Below are positions 35,600-45,551 of a stretch of DNA of 64,000 bases, one piece after another. Origin of the DNA: Nostoc edaphicum CCNP1411 (GTDB taxonomy: Bacteria > Cyanobacteriota > Cyanobacteriia > Cyanobacteriales > Nostocaceae); the NCBI RefSeq assembly GCF_014023275.1, contig NZ_CP054698.1, positions 1,488,001 to 1,552,000 on the forward strand, given 5' to 3'. Each line of letters begins with the position of its first letter. Position 1 is the stretch's first letter. Below the pieces are notes generated by a model that saw only the letters and a program-made list of their open reading frames with translations, did not search any database and was not told where the DNA came from. A program made the translations under genes and the position numbers.

Positions 35600-36319
35600 A
35601 TGACTCGCCTACATCAATGGAAATCTGGAACTGCTGCACTTATGGCAATGGCAGTTACTACAAGCGTCATTAGCCCTCTATTGAGCTTGGCTCCTGCTAA
35701 TGCACAATACAGAATTGGGCAAGACAGAATTGGACAATATGGAAACGTTACTATTCCTTCTGGTGTTGCTTTACCTGTCACCTACGAAAAAGAAACAATC
35801 ACTATTGCTCCTGGCGAAAGTAAGTCTCTAACCTTGAGGATAGCGAACGACATTATCGACAGAAATAGAAACGTCTTGATTCCTGCTGGTACTAAAGTAA
35901 ATGGACGGCTAGAATCTGTTGACTTAGATAGTTATTCCAGAGATACAAGAGATGATGATAACCAAGGAAAAGGTGTGCGGTTTGTCGCTCAAGAATTAGA
36001 ATTTTCTAATGGTCAGCGTCAGTCGATTAATGCAACTTCTCGCACATATACCACAACTCAAAAAGTTTCACAGGGGCCTAGCACAGGTCAGGTTTTAACT
36101 GATGCAGCTATTGGTGCGGGTGCTGGTCTTTTAGGTTCACTAATTACTGGGAACCGCAGAGTTGACGATTTAAAACCTGTTCTCGGTGGAGCTGCGGGTG
36201 CAGGTGCGAGTGTCCTGTTGCGGAAAAAAGAAGGAAATGCTTTTGTCCTCAGACCTGCACAGGATTTAAGGCTCACACTGAATTCTAACTTGAATTTAGT
36301 ACCACCATCTCGTTACTAG
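35600..36319 (+). CDS. Exported protein, paralogue of the SLH protein tail
   Basis: A 239-residue protein with a signal peptide ending at about residue 36 (LAPANAQ). The mature part contains VTIPSGVALPVTYEKETITI, LIPAGTKVNGRLESV, FVAQELEFSNGQRQSINATS and a glycine-rich hydrophobic stretch (IGAGAGLLGSLITG; LGGAAGAGASVLLR). The same motif order forms the C-terminal half of the SLH protein at 36799, so the two are paralogues. The glycine-rich segment resembles the glycine-zipper or TrbI-like region of envelope proteins. Function unknown. Confidence 0.8.
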   Translation: MTRLHQWKSGTAALMAMAVTTSVISPLLSLAPANAQYRIGQDRIGQYGNVTIPSGVALPVTYEKETITIAPGESKSLTLRIANDIIDRNRNVLIPAGTKVNGRLESVDLDSYSRDTRDDDNQGKGVRFVAQELEFSNGQRQSINATSRTYTTTQKVSQGPSTGQVLTDAAIGAGAGLLGSLITGNRRVDDLKPVLGGAAGAGASVLLRKKEGNAFVLRPAQDLRLTLNSNLNLVPPSRY

Positions 36320-36545
36320 ATTTAACTTCATTCAAGTTGTGAATTTAATCATTCCTTATATGCGATCGCCACTTTAACTATAGTGTGCGATCGCTTTCAC
36401 TTTTAACCATAAAAAATCTATTTATCAGCAACTATTCTATCTCTGTATCGTCTTACTCAGTACTGATATTTATTAGAACACTGTTTTAATTGTGTTCAGA
36501 GTTAATAAGGTGATTACACTACTAGTTTTTCAAGCTATTTTGTGG

Positions 36546-36603
36546 GTTTGTAGTAAGCACTTTAGTGCTTAGAAAATGAGGACTGAAGTCCTTACTACGA
36601 ACT
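36546..36603. repeat. Dispersed palindromic repeat (GTTTGTAGTAAG type)
   Basis: GTTTGTAGTAAG at the left and CTTACTACGAAC at the right enclose two small hairpins, AAGCACTTTAGTGCTT and AGGACTGAAGTCCT. A second copy with the same layout is at 47863-47919, nested inside another element. It lies between the two paralogous exported-protein genes. Confidence 0.85.
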
Positions 36604-36798
36604 TGTTTACTCCTCATTTTAAACTTGACAGACTACTACTTCTATTACCTACTTCGTTTGATAGAGACTTCTTGATTATGACTGTATGACTAAGGTAATG
36701 GTTTTTACAAAAAGCAGAGAAAATTGGGAACCTTATACTTTCGTAAATGTCTAGTTAATTAACAAGTAAAAAATTAAATTGAACTGGAGTAAAACATT

Positions 36799-38040
36799 AT
36801 GTTTAACTTAAATCGTTGGCAATCTAAAACAGCTGCATTCATGGCTTTAAGCGTCACAGTTGGTACTGTAGCGCCCTTCATTACAGCTGCACCTTCTTTT
36901 GCTCAAACTACTTTTGCTGATGTTTCATCTAACTATTGGGCAGCACAATTTATTCAACAATTGTCTCAGCGAGGCGTAATTGCTGGATTTCCTGATGGCA
37001 CCTTCCGCCCTGAAGAAGCGGTAACACGCGCTCAATTTGCCGCTATGGTCAACAAAGCTTTCCAAAAAGCACCGCAACGGCAAGCAATCAATTTTGCTGA
37101 TGTGCCTAGTAACTATTGGGCATCCAGTGCAATTCAGCAAGCTTATACCATTGGTTTCTTGTCAGGTTATCCTGGAAATCGCTTTGAGCCTAACCAGGCT
37201 ATTCCCCGTCAACAAGTTTTGGTTTCCCTTGCGAACGGTCTGGAATATAGTCCCAGCAGTAATACTGAAAGCACTCTGCAATACTTCAACGATGCCTCTA
37301 ACATCGCTAGCTATGCCCGTAGCCCGATCGCAGCTGCAACTGAAAAGCAAATTGTGGTCAACTATCCTAATGTGAACTTCCTGAATCCAACTGCAACCGC
37401 CACTCGCGCTCAGGTAGCAGCTTTTATCTACCAAGCATTAGTTAGCTCTAATCAAGCCTCAGCTATTAACTCGCCTTATGTTGTGGCACTTGGGTCTACT
37501 ACCCCAACACCTGTATCAGTCACAATTCCTCAAGGGACTGCTATTCCTGTGAAGTATGACAAGGCAGAAAAAATTCTGGTTACAAAGGACGAAACAGCGC
37601 CTTTGACATTGACAGTATCCCAAAACGTAGTTACGCAAGACGGATCTGTAGTGATTCCTGCTGGTAGTCAAGTTATTGGTCAACTCAGACCTGCTACAGG
37701 CGGTTCTCAATTCATTGCCGAGAAACTAGTTTTGGCCAGTGGTCAAGAGTATCAACTTAACGCTAGTTCTGACGTGATTACCAAAACTGAAACCGTCAAC
37801 AAAGGTACTAGTACTGGTGCAATTATCAGAAATACCGTATTGGGCGCAGGTGCAGCTGCTGCGGTATCTGCTGTCACAGGCGATCGCGCCATTGCCACAG
37901 AAGAAGTCTTGGGTGGCGCTGGTATCGGTGCATTGATTGGTCTGTTCTTCGGCAGAAATAGCGTTGACTTAGTAGCAATTGACCCAGATACCGATTTACA
38001 AATGACAATCAATCAGAACTTGTTGGTTTCAGTAAGATAG
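36799..38040 (+). CDS. SLH-domain exported protein
   Basis: A 413-residue protein with a signal peptide ending at about residue 36 (SFAQT). Three S-layer homology domains follow: FADVSSNYWAAQFIQQLSQR with GFPDGTFRPEEAVTRAQFAA, then FADVPSNYWASSAIQQAY, then YFNDASNIASYARSPI. The C-terminal half (residues about 230-413) is a second domain shared with the protein at 35600 (VTIPQGTAIPVKYDK; VIPAGSQVIGQL). SLH domains bind cell-wall polymers; this is probably a peptidoglycan-anchored envelope protein. GGAG precedes the ATG. Confidence 0.9.
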   Translation: MFNLNRWQSKTAAFMALSVTVGTVAPFITAAPSFAQTTFADVSSNYWAAQFIQQLSQRGVIAGFPDGTFRPEEAVTRAQFAAMVNKAFQKAPQRQAINFADVPSNYWASSAIQQAYTIGFLSGYPGNRFEPNQAIPRQQVLVSLANGLEYSPSSNTESTLQYFNDASNIASYARSPIAAATEKQIVVNYPNVNFLNPTATATRAQVAAFIYQALVSSNQASAINSPYVVALGSTTPTPVSVTIPQGTAIPVKYDKAEKILVTKDETAPLTLTVSQNVVTQDGSVVIPAGSQVIGQLRPATGGSQFIAEKLVLASGQEYQLNASSDVITKTETVNKGTSTGAIIRNTVLGAGAAAAVSAVTGDRAIATEEVLGGAGIGALIGLFFGRNSVDLVAIDPDTDLQMTINQNLLVSVR

Positions 38041-38098
38041 TCATTGGTCATTGGTCATTAGTCATTAGTCTTTACAAAGGACAAAGGACAAAGGACAA
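38041..38098. repeat. Tandem TCATTGG/TCATTAG and AAAGGAC repeats
   Basis: Four heptamers of the GTCATTA/G type are followed by three of CAAAGGA. The same paired arrangement occurs at about 8107-8171, 44329-44370, 46597-46660 and, in part, 56188-56225, always beyond gene ends. Confidence 0.85.
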
Positions 38099-38101
38099 AT
38101 T

Positions 38102-39451
38102 TTAAACTTCCGGCAACCAAATAATAAATGTAGTCCCCGGCGCATCGGGTGAAGTTAGCTTAGAGTTGATTGCAGGGCTGAAAACCTCGATTTCGCCCTG
38201 CATTTGCTCTATTAATTGTTTAGCGATCGCTAACCCCAAACCTGTGCCGGGGATTTCTGTTTGCGCTTGTACACCCCGATAATGACGTTCTCCAAGATGT
38301 TCTAAATCTTCGGGTGGAATCCCAGGCCCGTTGTCACTGATAATAATTCCTTGAAAATTAGCTTTTTCTTGCCCCGCCTGAATCAAAATTTTGCCACCAG
38401 TAGGAGTGTATTTCAAAGCATTATCGATGATGTTAGTTAATACTTCTCGTAATGCTTTGACGTTGGCACGTACTAGAGATGAATTCTGTTGAATTTCAGT
38501 GATTAGTTTTAGCTTTCGCTCTTGAGCGATCGCTTTGGCTGATATTAATAATGGTTCTAATATATCTGTTAACGAGCAGTCAACTGCTTTATCTCCCGTT
38601 CCTGGCAATAATAACGGTGGTTTAGCGTCTTTTTGGATAGTTGCTTCTACAAATACTTCATCTTCTGCAAGATGTAGTGGTGCTAAATCTGCCTCTGTCA
38701 AGTCAATTACTTGCTCAAATTGTTGCAGTAATTCTTGCAGGCGATCGCTTTCGCGCACAATACTATTTGCTACATCCCGGTTGGCATCTGCTGGTCGTAG
38801 TCTTTTCAATAGCAGTTTTCCAAAAGTCCGCAACGCCGTTAATGGATTACGAAACTGATGCAAAAGGTTATCTAATAAATCCCGCTGTTTTTCTTGGAGA
38901 ATTTGTTGCTCATGCAACTGCTGCTCAAACCATGCTCGTCGTTGATCTAAAATACAAGCGATCGCTAATGTTTGAGCTATTCGTTGAATCTGACTTTCCT
39001 CGTTTTCATTCCATGCCCGGTCTTGCCTACTTGTCACCAGTAAGCCCATCATCACACCCTCATAAATTAGAGGTAAAACAATTTGGTTTCCACTAAATAG
39101 GTATTCCTCTTTGAGATGGGGTTGAGATGCATCTGGTATCTCCGAACCCTGTGATGAGGTTGGAGATCCTGATCCTGCTGTCAATAATTTTCTCTGATCA
39201 TTGGGTAATACAAACACATTTCCAACTTGAAGCTGCTTGTGTGCTGTCGCCTCAGCAGTTACCTCCCCTGGCGGTAATAATGCTGTTTCCGGGTAAATTA
39301 CCACAGGAATAAGTTTTGCATCGCCTGAAGGAGTCTCTACCAATTCTTGTGTTAGGTACACAATACTTAAAGTTGCTCCCAGCCCTTGGGTTAGTAGCGC
39401 TATTTGCTCTCGACACAGAGCAAGAAAATCGGAACTGGCAGACATTAACAT
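38102..39451 (-). CDS. GAF-domain sensor histidine kinase
   Basis: A 449-residue soluble kinase. Residues about 5-180 form a GAF-like sensor domain. The dimerisation and phosphoacceptor motif is LLHQFRNPLTALRTFGKLL. The catalytic domain has the N box NALKYTPTGG, G1 ISDNGPGIPPEDL and G2 GTGLGLAIAKQLI. It resembles the Hik2/chloroplast sensor kinase group, which senses redox state in cyanobacteria and plastids; that assignment is an inference. No response regulator is adjacent. Confidence 0.9.
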   Translation of the reverse strand: MLMSASSDFLALCREQIALLTQGLGATLSIVYLTQELVETPSGDAKLIPVVIYPETALLPPGEVTAEATAHKQLQVGNVFVLPNDQRKLLTAGSGSPTSSQGSEIPDASQPHLKEEYLFSGNQIVLPLIYEGVMMGLLVTSRQDRAWNENEESQIQRIAQTLAIACILDQRRAWFEQQLHEQQILQEKQRDLLDNLLHQFRNPLTALRTFGKLLLKRLRPADANRDVANSIVRESDRLQELLQQFEQVIDLTEADLAPLHLAEDEVFVEATIQKDAKPPLLLPGTGDKAVDCSLTDILEPLLISAKAIAQERKLKLITEIQQNSSLVRANVKALREVLTNIIDNALKYTPTGGKILIQAGQEKANFQGIIISDNGPGIPPEDLEHLGERHYRGVQAQTEIPGTGLGLAIAKQLIEQMQGEIEVFSPAINSKLTSPDAPGTTFIIWLPEV

Positions 39452-39736
39452 TTTTTAGCTCTTGCTCAAGATTACAGATTTTGAGGCATGATGTAAGAGA
39501 GGATACTTAATTTTTACCTCACTCATTTAATAAAGCTTAACTAAAATTTTCTCAGAGATGGTTTGTACCAGGGGATTATATCTTTAGGTGGTTTTGTTTT
39601 ATCTATTTTCAAAGATATTAACTTTCTTACATGAAAAGGTTAAAAAGTATTGATATTTTGAACTAGAACCTATATAATGACGACGGATTTTGTAGCTATC
39701 ACTACAATCTATAGCTTGAAAGAGGAGGACAATAGA

Positions 39737-40054
39737 TTGGCAAGGAGACGCAAAAGGAAGAGTCGTCGTCGTCAGGAAGGACGGCGAATTTTGGAACATG
39801 TGCCTCAATATAGCATCGAAAGTGGCGAAGAAAAGCCTGTGACAGCAGCGAGAAGATTCATTCAAGCTGAAGGGATTTTGCCACCGGCATTGCTACTCGT
39901 AAAGCGAAATGAACACACCACAGATCGTTATTTCTGGGCAGAAAAGGGACTGTTTGGTGCTCAATACGTAGAGGAAAACCATTTCTTGTTTCCTAGCTTG
40001 AGGGTGTTAGAACCTTCGCCAGGTCAAGAACCTCTTGCTTTAGCTAGTCGGTGA
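39737..40054 (+). CDS. DUF3155 protein
   Basis: A 105-residue protein, strongly basic at the start (LARRRKRKSRRRQEGRRILE) and then HVPQYSIESGEEKPVTAARR and ENHFLFPSLRVLEP, matching the cyanobacterial DUF3155 family. The start is taken as TTG at 39737 because AAGAGGAGGA lies just upstream; an in-frame ATG at 39677 has no binding site and would add an unrelated leader. Function unknown; the basic N-terminus suggests nucleic-acid contact. Confidence 0.8.
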   Translation: MARRRKRKSRRRQEGRRILEHVPQYSIESGEEKPVTAARRFIQAEGILPPALLLVKRNEHTTDRYFWAEKGLFGAQYVEENHFLFPSLRVLEPSPGQEPLALASR

Positions 40055-40507
40055 ACCATAGATGGTCATCTTAAGCATTGAGTGTGGCTCCTGACTATCA
40101 TTAACTGGCAAAATTGCTAAGTTTATGCAAAATTTAATTTTTTTTTAGTTTGTAGCTGATTTGCCAGTAAGTCTAGTCCAGGTAGTTGGAAAGTAAACTT
40201 GTCTCAAGCCACGCTAGATTGCATGGGTTGATACTATTTTGATGATGCAGAAAGAAGGGAGTAGGTATAGAGCCAAGCGCGTTTAAAAGCGCTCGTGAAG
40301 TTGCGCTCTATGCCGTAGATTGCTAGGCAAGCTCTGTCAATGAATTTAAGTTAATTAATTTAAATTTTTTCCCCACAACTTGTGTCGTGGGGAAAACTGA
40401 CAAAGCAGTGGTCTTAATTTCCTCCTTCCTACTTTCCATTGCCTAAAGAGTAGGTCAGGTCAGAAGTCTGCATATCATAGTTAAAAGATGGTCACAAAAA
40501 TCAACAA
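40055..40507. other. Intergenic, no gene seen
   Basis: No frame with credible start. A hairpin CCCCACAAC / GTCGTGGGG lies at about 40370-40390; the T run is on its 5' side on the plus strand and so does not make a standard terminator on either strand. Confidence 0.4.
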
Positions 40508-41038
40508 TTATATCCCAGGCTTTAGCTGTAGAGTCCTCTGTAACTCACTGAGTTCATCTCGATGGGCAACTACGGTTATCTTACTTGAGGAGGTTTGTTC
40601 GCTCTGAGTTGTTTCTACTTTGAGCGAAACCTTCTCAAGTCTTTCAGATTTTTTCCAATAAAATAGACCACTTAAAGGCGACAGCAGTACCATAGCCAGA
40701 ACAATGGTACTCAGGCCAGGAAAAAGCAGGTATACCACCAAAGATAGACAAACAATCCCAATAGCTGCCAGTAAAGTTAGAAATATAGCTAAGAACCAGC
40801 TAGGGCGAACATTACCTTCAAAAGTCACCTTGTTTTGTTCTCGGTCTACCGCTGCCACTCGGTAAGACCGCGAGCGAAAATACTCTTTTAATTGAGACAT
40901 TAAAACAGCTTCGTCTTGCTCAGATACCAGTTGCGCTGTTTCTATGCGGTCTTTAGTCGAGGCACGAATAAAGAAAAACAGCCCAACGGATAACAACAAG
41001 GTTAACAGGAACGTAGATGGCAGAATAGCAGTATCCAT
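40508..41038 (-). CDS. CCB-type cofactor assembly protein of complex C
   Basis: A 176-residue protein with an N-terminal helix (PSTFLLTLLLSVGLFFFIRA), a middle part KEYFRSRSYRVAAVDREQNK and VTFEGNVRPSWFLAI, and two further helices (FLTLLAAIGIVCLSLVVYLL; GLSTIVLAMVLLSPLSGLFY). This fits the cyanobacterial family called cofactor assembly of complex C subunit B (CCB1-like), needed to attach heme ci to cytochrome b6 in the b6f complex. Family assignment is from memory of the motif pattern, so moderate confidence. Confidence 0.7.
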   Translation of the reverse strand: MDTAILPSTFLLTLLLSVGLFFFIRASTKDRIETAQLVSEQDEAVLMSQLKEYFRSRSYRVAAVDREQNKVTFEGNVRPSWFLAIFLTLLAAIGIVCLSLVVYLLFPGLSTIVLAMVLLSPLSGLFYWKKSERLEKVSLKVETTQSEQTSSSKITVVAHRDELSELQRTLQLKPGI

Positions 41039-41160
41039 AACTAATTGTTAGTGTTTGACTGGAGGAGACTTATTCATTATCAATTATTCGTTATACCAGT
41101 TTGAACAATGATTGCGAGAAATGGAGCGCCAAAAAGCAATTATTAGGGACTCTTCCACAA

Positions 41161-41190
41161 TCCAAAATCCAAAATCCAACATCCAAAATC
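41161..41190. repeat. Tandem AATCCAA heptamers
   Basis: Four units of AAAATCC/ACATCC at the 3' end of the PadR gene, the complement of the GGATTTT tract at 3513. Confidence 0.75.
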
Positions 41191-41193
41191 GGA

Positions 41194-41541
41194 TTACTTT
41201 GTCCTCCTATTGATGTAGTCTTGCCAAAGAAAAGCTAAATCCTGACCTTGAACTTGCCATTCGGGAGAAACTTGGTACATACGCCTGGGGCGTCCCCGTC
41301 CTTCGAGTTTCTTCCAATATCCAGTGATTGCCCCTTGATCTTCCAGAAATTTTATTGCACTGTAAAGTACGGTATCTGAAAGTCGGTAGATGGGATATTC
41401 AGTTTCTAATTGCTCGATCAACTCGGTTCCGTAGGATTCACCTTGTAATAAAACAGACAGGATGTAACAAACTGCTAGTTCTTGACAAAGGTAAGTTGGC
41501 GGAGGATTTTCAAAGAATTGATATATATCCTCAAGTTTCAT
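41194..41541 (-). CDS. PadR-family transcriptional regulator
   Basis: A 115-residue winged-helix protein. The core is AVCYILSVLLQGESYGTELI, then YPIYRLSDTVLYSAIKFLED and GRGRPRRMYQVSP, the wing and dimerisation pattern of PadR repressors. It is followed downstream on the same strand by the CCB-type gene, about 150 bases away. Its ligand and target are unknown. The 800-base upstream gap leaves room for its own operator. Confidence 0.87.
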   Translation of the reverse strand: MKLEDIYQFFENPPPTYLCQELAVCYILSVLLQGESYGTELIEQLETEYPIYRLSDTVLYSAIKFLEDQGAITGYWKKLEGRGRPRRMYQVSPEWQVQGQDLAFLWQDYINRRTK

Positions 41542-42099
41542 GGTTAGTGAATGGCTAAAAAAATGCCTTAGGGTAAGGTCTACAATCCTTGTAGTCAGTA
41601 TACAGTGCTACTACCAAGCGAGTAATACAGATAAAGCTACTTAGACTAGATATCCATTGCGTAAACACCAAATAATCACCCACGCCTGTGAAGTTGTGGG
41701 AAGAGTTTGCGAGTTTTAGGGGCAGAAAATAATGTATTCCTACCCAAGCTCGATACGGTGTGGTGAGGAGCGAACAGACAGTGGTAAAGTCACTATCTTG
41801 GTGTCAAGTGATGCCGAACTAGTTAGAACCGCTTAAGCAATAAAATGCCATCGAAGAAATTTTACAGGTAAAATGCTATTTTGTCTGTAAAAGTTAATAA
41901 ACACTTTGTTTTACAGTGATTTTCCCAATGCGAATTCTAAAAGCTTGCGCTAAGGGAAACGTCTGGGTTAAAGCTGCTACGGCAGTGGAAACACTTAAGC
42001 AGTAACCATTACTAATTTCTTCAACAAGAGAATCTCTTGTGTCATTTGGCAAGCGTGATAGTAAATTGATCAAAGAAGACCTAAAGGCGGGGGGAAGAC
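41542..42099. other. Intergenic, possible coding remnants
   Basis: Two short plus-strand frames (from about 41731, MYSYPSSIRCGEERTDSGKV; and from about 41929, MRILKACAKGNVWVKAATAV) read like coding sequence but lack ribosome binding sites and recognisable domains. They could be ends of a degraded mobile-element gene. No other feature was supported. Confidence 0.35.
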
Positions 42100-42243
42100 C
42101 TGACTTTTCACGTTATATGGAAAAGCTAACGATTAACCTAATACCCTAAACCCCTTCCCGCATTGGGAAGGGGAAAATTCAAAGTATGTTTCCTAGAAGG
42201 AAGAGATTTAGAAAGAGGTTTTCCAGATAGCATAAAAAGTCAG
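42100..42243. mobile_element. 144-bp inverted-repeat element
   Basis: CTGACTTTTCACGTTATATG at the left end and its imperfect complement (TTTTCCAGATAGCATAAAAA then GTCAG) at the right define imperfect terminal repeats of about 25 bases. The interior contains a 9-bp arm palindrome CCCCTTCCC / GGGAAGGGG (42151-42173). One end sequence recurs at 26166-26190. No clear target duplication was found. Confidence 0.68.
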
Positions 42244-42347
42244 AAAGAAGATGGGGAAACGCGGGGGTGAGGGGAAATAACTCTCCGTGTCTCCGTATCC
42301 CCCCGTCCCCGTGTCCTTTAATCAAGCGCCCAGCACATTGGTGAACT

Positions 42348-42926
42348 ATGTCACAAACTCCCGATGCCCCATCATCTTCCTCAACTCTCCGGGCTATTGC
42401 CCAAACTTTTCGCCTTACAGGTTGGATTAGTTTTTGGATTCAGCTAGTACTAGGCGTTGTTTCTAGCATAATTGTGTTGCTGTTCGCCATCTTTAATCAA
42501 AGAACTGGCAGTCCTAGTAATAATCCTGGGACTGGCTTTGGCGTATTTTTAGCAATTTGTGGATTGGTTGTTTTGGGTGGGGGCATTTATTTAGCTTACC
42601 GTTACACCAGAATTGGTAAGCAATTGGAATCTTCCAATCCCAGCAACCGCCCTCGGAAAAGTGAGACTGTGCAAGTATTACGCTTAGGGTTGTGGGTGAA
42701 TTTAGGGGGAACGTTGGTGACTCTTTTAGGGGCGCAAGCGATCGTTGGAACACTGGTAGCAAGATCCATATCTCCTCAAGCTATAACTACCCAATTTTTT
42801 GACCCTACCCGAATTATTAGCGGTTTAGATATGCTTGTTGTACAGGCAAACACCAACACTGTCTCAGCGCATTTTGCAGGGCTTGTGGCATCGCTTTGGT
42901 TACTGAATCGCATTAACCGACCTTAG
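42348..42926 (+). CDS. DUF3611 membrane protein
   Basis: A 192-residue protein with about four membrane helices (ISFWIQLVLGVVSSIIVLLF; FGVFLAICGLVVLGGGIYLA; WVNLGGTLVTLLGAQAIVGT; VSAHFAGLVASLWLLNRI). This pattern matches the cyanobacterial and plastid DUF3611 family of unknown function. The start ATG follows a C-rich tract and no strong binding site is visible. It lies 119 bases upstream of serS on the same strand. Confidence 0.85.
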   Translation: MSQTPDAPSSSSTLRAIAQTFRLTGWISFWIQLVLGVVSSIIVLLFAIFNQRTGSPSNNPGTGFGVFLAICGLVVLGGGIYLAYRYTRIGKQLESSNPSNRPRKSETVQVLRLGLWVNLGGTLVTLLGAQAIVGTLVARSISPQAITTQFFDPTRIISGLDMLVVQANTNTVSAHFAGLVASLWLLNRINRP

Positions 42927-43045
42927 AAAGAGGAGTCGGCAGAAAAGTAAAAGTCAAAATCAAGTAATTCTTTTGACTTCTTTCAAAATCAGTATATGCT
43001 GATGTGTTGGCAGGTAGATAATAGGTTAAAAACTGAGAAAAATCT

Positions 43046-44326
43046 GTGCTGGATATCAAGCAAATACGGGAAAATCCGCAATTAGTTCAAGAACGATTGA
43101 ATAGTCGTAGTGGTAAATACGACATTGAACCGATTTTACAGTTAGATCGGCAACAACGGGAGCTTGAAGGGACGCGTAGTCAACTCCAAGCCCGTAGCAA
43201 CGAAATCGGTAAAATTGTCGGGCAGAAGATTAAATCTGGGATCGATCCTCAAGACCCAGAAATTCAAGCCTTGCGGGATGAAGGGAACTCTGTCAAAGCT
43301 ACGTTGAGCCAACTGGAACCCCAAGAAAAAGAACTCAAAGCTGAAATTGCACAACTTGTGTTGGCACTTCCCAACTTGCCAAGCGACTCTACACCCCTTG
43401 GTAAGAATGAAGAAGATAACGTAGAGGTGCGCCGTTGGGGTGATGAGTATATTCCCCAAAATGCGAATATTCTTCCTCACTGGGAAATTGGCGAAAAGCT
43501 TGGTATTCTCAATGTTGAACGAGCTGTAAAAGTTGCCCAAAGTCGCTTTGTGACATTGATAGGCGCTGGTGCAGCATTGGAGAGGGCATTAATTCAATTT
43601 ATGCTCAGTCTCCATACTCAAGCTGGGTATGTCGAAGTCAGCCCGCCGCTGTTAGTGAATACTGAGTCTTTGACGGCGACCGGTCAGTTACCCAAGTTTG
43701 CGGAAGAAAGCTTTAAATGTGCTGATGATGACTTATGGCTGATTCCGACAGCTGAAGTTCCAGTTACAAATCTCTACCGTGGTGAAATTCTAGCTGCTGA
43801 AGATTTACCTATTTACCACTGTGCCTTTACTCCCTGTTTTCGCCGTGAAGCTGGTAGTTATGGGCGCGATATGCGGGGATTAATTCGCCTCCATCAATTT
43901 AATAAGGTGGAAATGGTGAAATTTGTCGAACCCAGTACGTCTTTTGATGAGTTAGAGAAATTGGTGGGGAATGCAGAAGCAATTTTACAGGCATTGCAGT
44001 TGCCTTACCGAGTAGTAAATTTAAGTACTGGGGATTTGGGATTTGCCTCTACCAAAACTTATGATTTAGAGGTTTGGTTGCCTTCTTCTGGCAAATACCG
44101 CGAAATTTCTAGCTGTTCTAATACTATAGATTTTCAGGCGCGACGGGCTGATATTCGCTTCAAAGAGGCGGGGAAGAAAGGAACTCAGTTCGTACATACC
44201 CTCAACGGTTCCGGTTTGGCTGTGGGAAGGACGATGGCAGCAATTTTGGAGAATTATCAACAATCTGATGGGACGGTAAGGATACCAGAAGTGTTGCAAC
44301 CTTACTTGGGACGTGAAGTTTTATAG
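43046..44326 (+). CDS. serS: Seryl-tRNA synthetase
   Basis: A 426-residue class II synthetase that charges tRNA-Ser with serine. Residues 1-105 form the tRNA-binding coiled-coil arm ([20 protein letters not shown] onward). Motif 2 is [19 protein letters not shown], and motif 3 is [16 protein letters not shown]. The start is GTG at 43046, with no ATG nearby. The frame is complete and unremarkable. Confidence 0.98.
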   Translation: MLDIKQIRENPQLVQERLNSRSGKYDIEPILQLDRQQRELEGTRSQLQARSNEIGKIVGQKIKSGIDPQDPEIQALRDEGNSVKATLSQLEPQEKELKAEIAQLVLALPNLPSDSTPLGKNEEDNVEVRRWGDEYIPQNANILPHWEIGEKLGILNVERAVKVAQSRFVTLIGAGAALERALIQFMLSLHTQAGYVEVSPPLLVNTESLTATGQLPKFAEESFKCADDDLWLIPTAEVPVTNLYRGEILAAEDLPIYHCAFTPCFRREAGSYGRDMRGLIRLHQFNKVEMVKFVEPSTSFDELEKLVGNAEAILQALQLPYRVVNLSTGDLGFASTKTYDLEVWLPSSGKYREISSCSNTIDFQARRADIRFKEAGKKGTQFVHTLNGSGLAVGRTMAAILENYQQSDGTVRIPEVLQPYLGREVL

Positions 44327-44450
44327 TTTGTCATTAGTCATTTGTCCTTTGTTATTTACCAATGACCAATGACTAATACCCAATACCCAATACTCAATGC
44401 CCAATTAGAATGGAGATAACTATAGCTTAATATTTTCACTAATTTGCTCT

Positions 44451-45551
44451 ATGTCAGTTTTAGCAGCGATCGCAGTCTTGGCTGTTTTGATCTTGGTACA
44501 CGAGTTGGGACATTTTGTTGCAGCCCGTTCTCAAGGCATTCTGGTTAATCGTTTTTCTTTGGGTTTTGGCCCAGTTCTTTTAAAGTACCAAGGTTCACAA
44601 ACCGAATATGCTGTCCGCGCCTTTCCTTTGGGCGGCTTTGTGGGCTTTCCCGATGATGACCCCGATAGCGATGTTCCACCCAATGACCCAAATCTGCTGC
44701 GTAACCGTCCAGTTTTAGATCGGGCGATCGTTATCAGTGCCGGAGTGATCGCAAATTTAATATTTGCCTACTTAGTGTTGGCTCTGCAATTGGGTATCGT
44801 TGGTATTCCCAAGGAATTAAACTATCAAGCTGGTGTTCTTGTACAGCCTGTTAATCAAGAATCTGTTGCCTATCAAGCAGGAATTCGGGAAGGAGATATT
44901 ATTCTGGCTGTGAACGGTCAGGAACTCCCGGCTTCTGATCAGTCAACTCCTTTGCTGACAAAAGAGATTCAAACTCATCCCAATCAGCAAATCGAACTGA
45001 AAATTCTGCGTGAAAACCAACAACAAACCCTGAAATTAACACCAAAACTAGGAGCCGATGGCAAAGGTGTAGTTGGTGTGGCACTTAGTCCAAATGCTAC
45101 AGCAACTTATCGCCGCCCTAATAGTCCTTTTGAAATTTTCGGCATTGCTGCTAACAGATTTCAACAATTATTTGTTGGTACACTCAGCGGTTTTGGCCAG
45201 TTGATTACCAACTTTCAACAAACTGCTGGACAAGTTTCTGGGCCAGTTAATATTGTCAAAATAGGTGCAAAGTTAGCTGAGGACAATAGTGTAAATCTGT
45301 TGTCTTTTGCCGCAATTATCAGCATTAACTTGGCTATTATCAATATTTTACCTTTGCCAGCTTTGGATGGTGGACAACTCGCTTTTCTGCTGATTGAAGG
45401 TTTGCGTGGTAAGCCTGTGCCTAGCCGTATTCAAGAAGGTGTAATGCAAACAGGTTTGGTGCTACTTTTAGGGTTAGGAATTTTTCTGATAGTCAAAGAA
45501 ACCACCCAATTAACTAGCCAATTGGAATGGGTACAAAGATTGTTTCAGTGA
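44451..45551 (+). CDS. rseP: Site-2 intramembrane metalloprotease RseP
   Basis: A 366-residue zinc protease with four membrane helices. The zinc site is VHELGHFVAARS near the N-terminus; the second motif NILPLPALDGGQL is near the C-terminus. A PDZ domain covers residues about 115-205 (VNQESVAYQAGIREGDIILA). RseP-type proteases release membrane-held regulators or clear signal peptides. Its stop overlaps the nth start by 4 bases (GTGA). Confidence 0.96.
   Translation: MSVLAAIAVLAVLILVHELGHFVAARSQGILVNRFSLGFGPVLLKYQGSQTEYAVRAFPLGGFVGFPDDDPDSDVPPNDPNLLRNRPVLDRAIVISAGVIANLIFAYLVLALQLGIVGIPKELNYQAGVLVQPVNQESVAYQAGIREGDIILAVNGQELPASDQSTPLLTKEIQTHPNQQIELKILRENQQQTLKLTPKLGADGKGVVGVALSPNATATYRRPNSPFEIFGIAANRFQQLFVGTLSGFGQLITNFQQTAGQVSGPVNIVKIGAKLAEDNSVNLLSFAAIISINLAIINILPLPALDGGQLAFLLIEGLRGKPVPSRIQEGVMQTGLVLLLGLGIFLIVKETTQLTSQLEWVQRLFQ

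Noticed and set aside
36546..36603. Considered as a CRISPR-like repeat
   Set aside because: Only two copies 11 kb apart, no spacer array; it is a dispersed palindrome.
40370..40393. Hairpin considered as terminator
   Set aside because: The T run precedes the stem on the plus strand and there is none after the stem on either strand.
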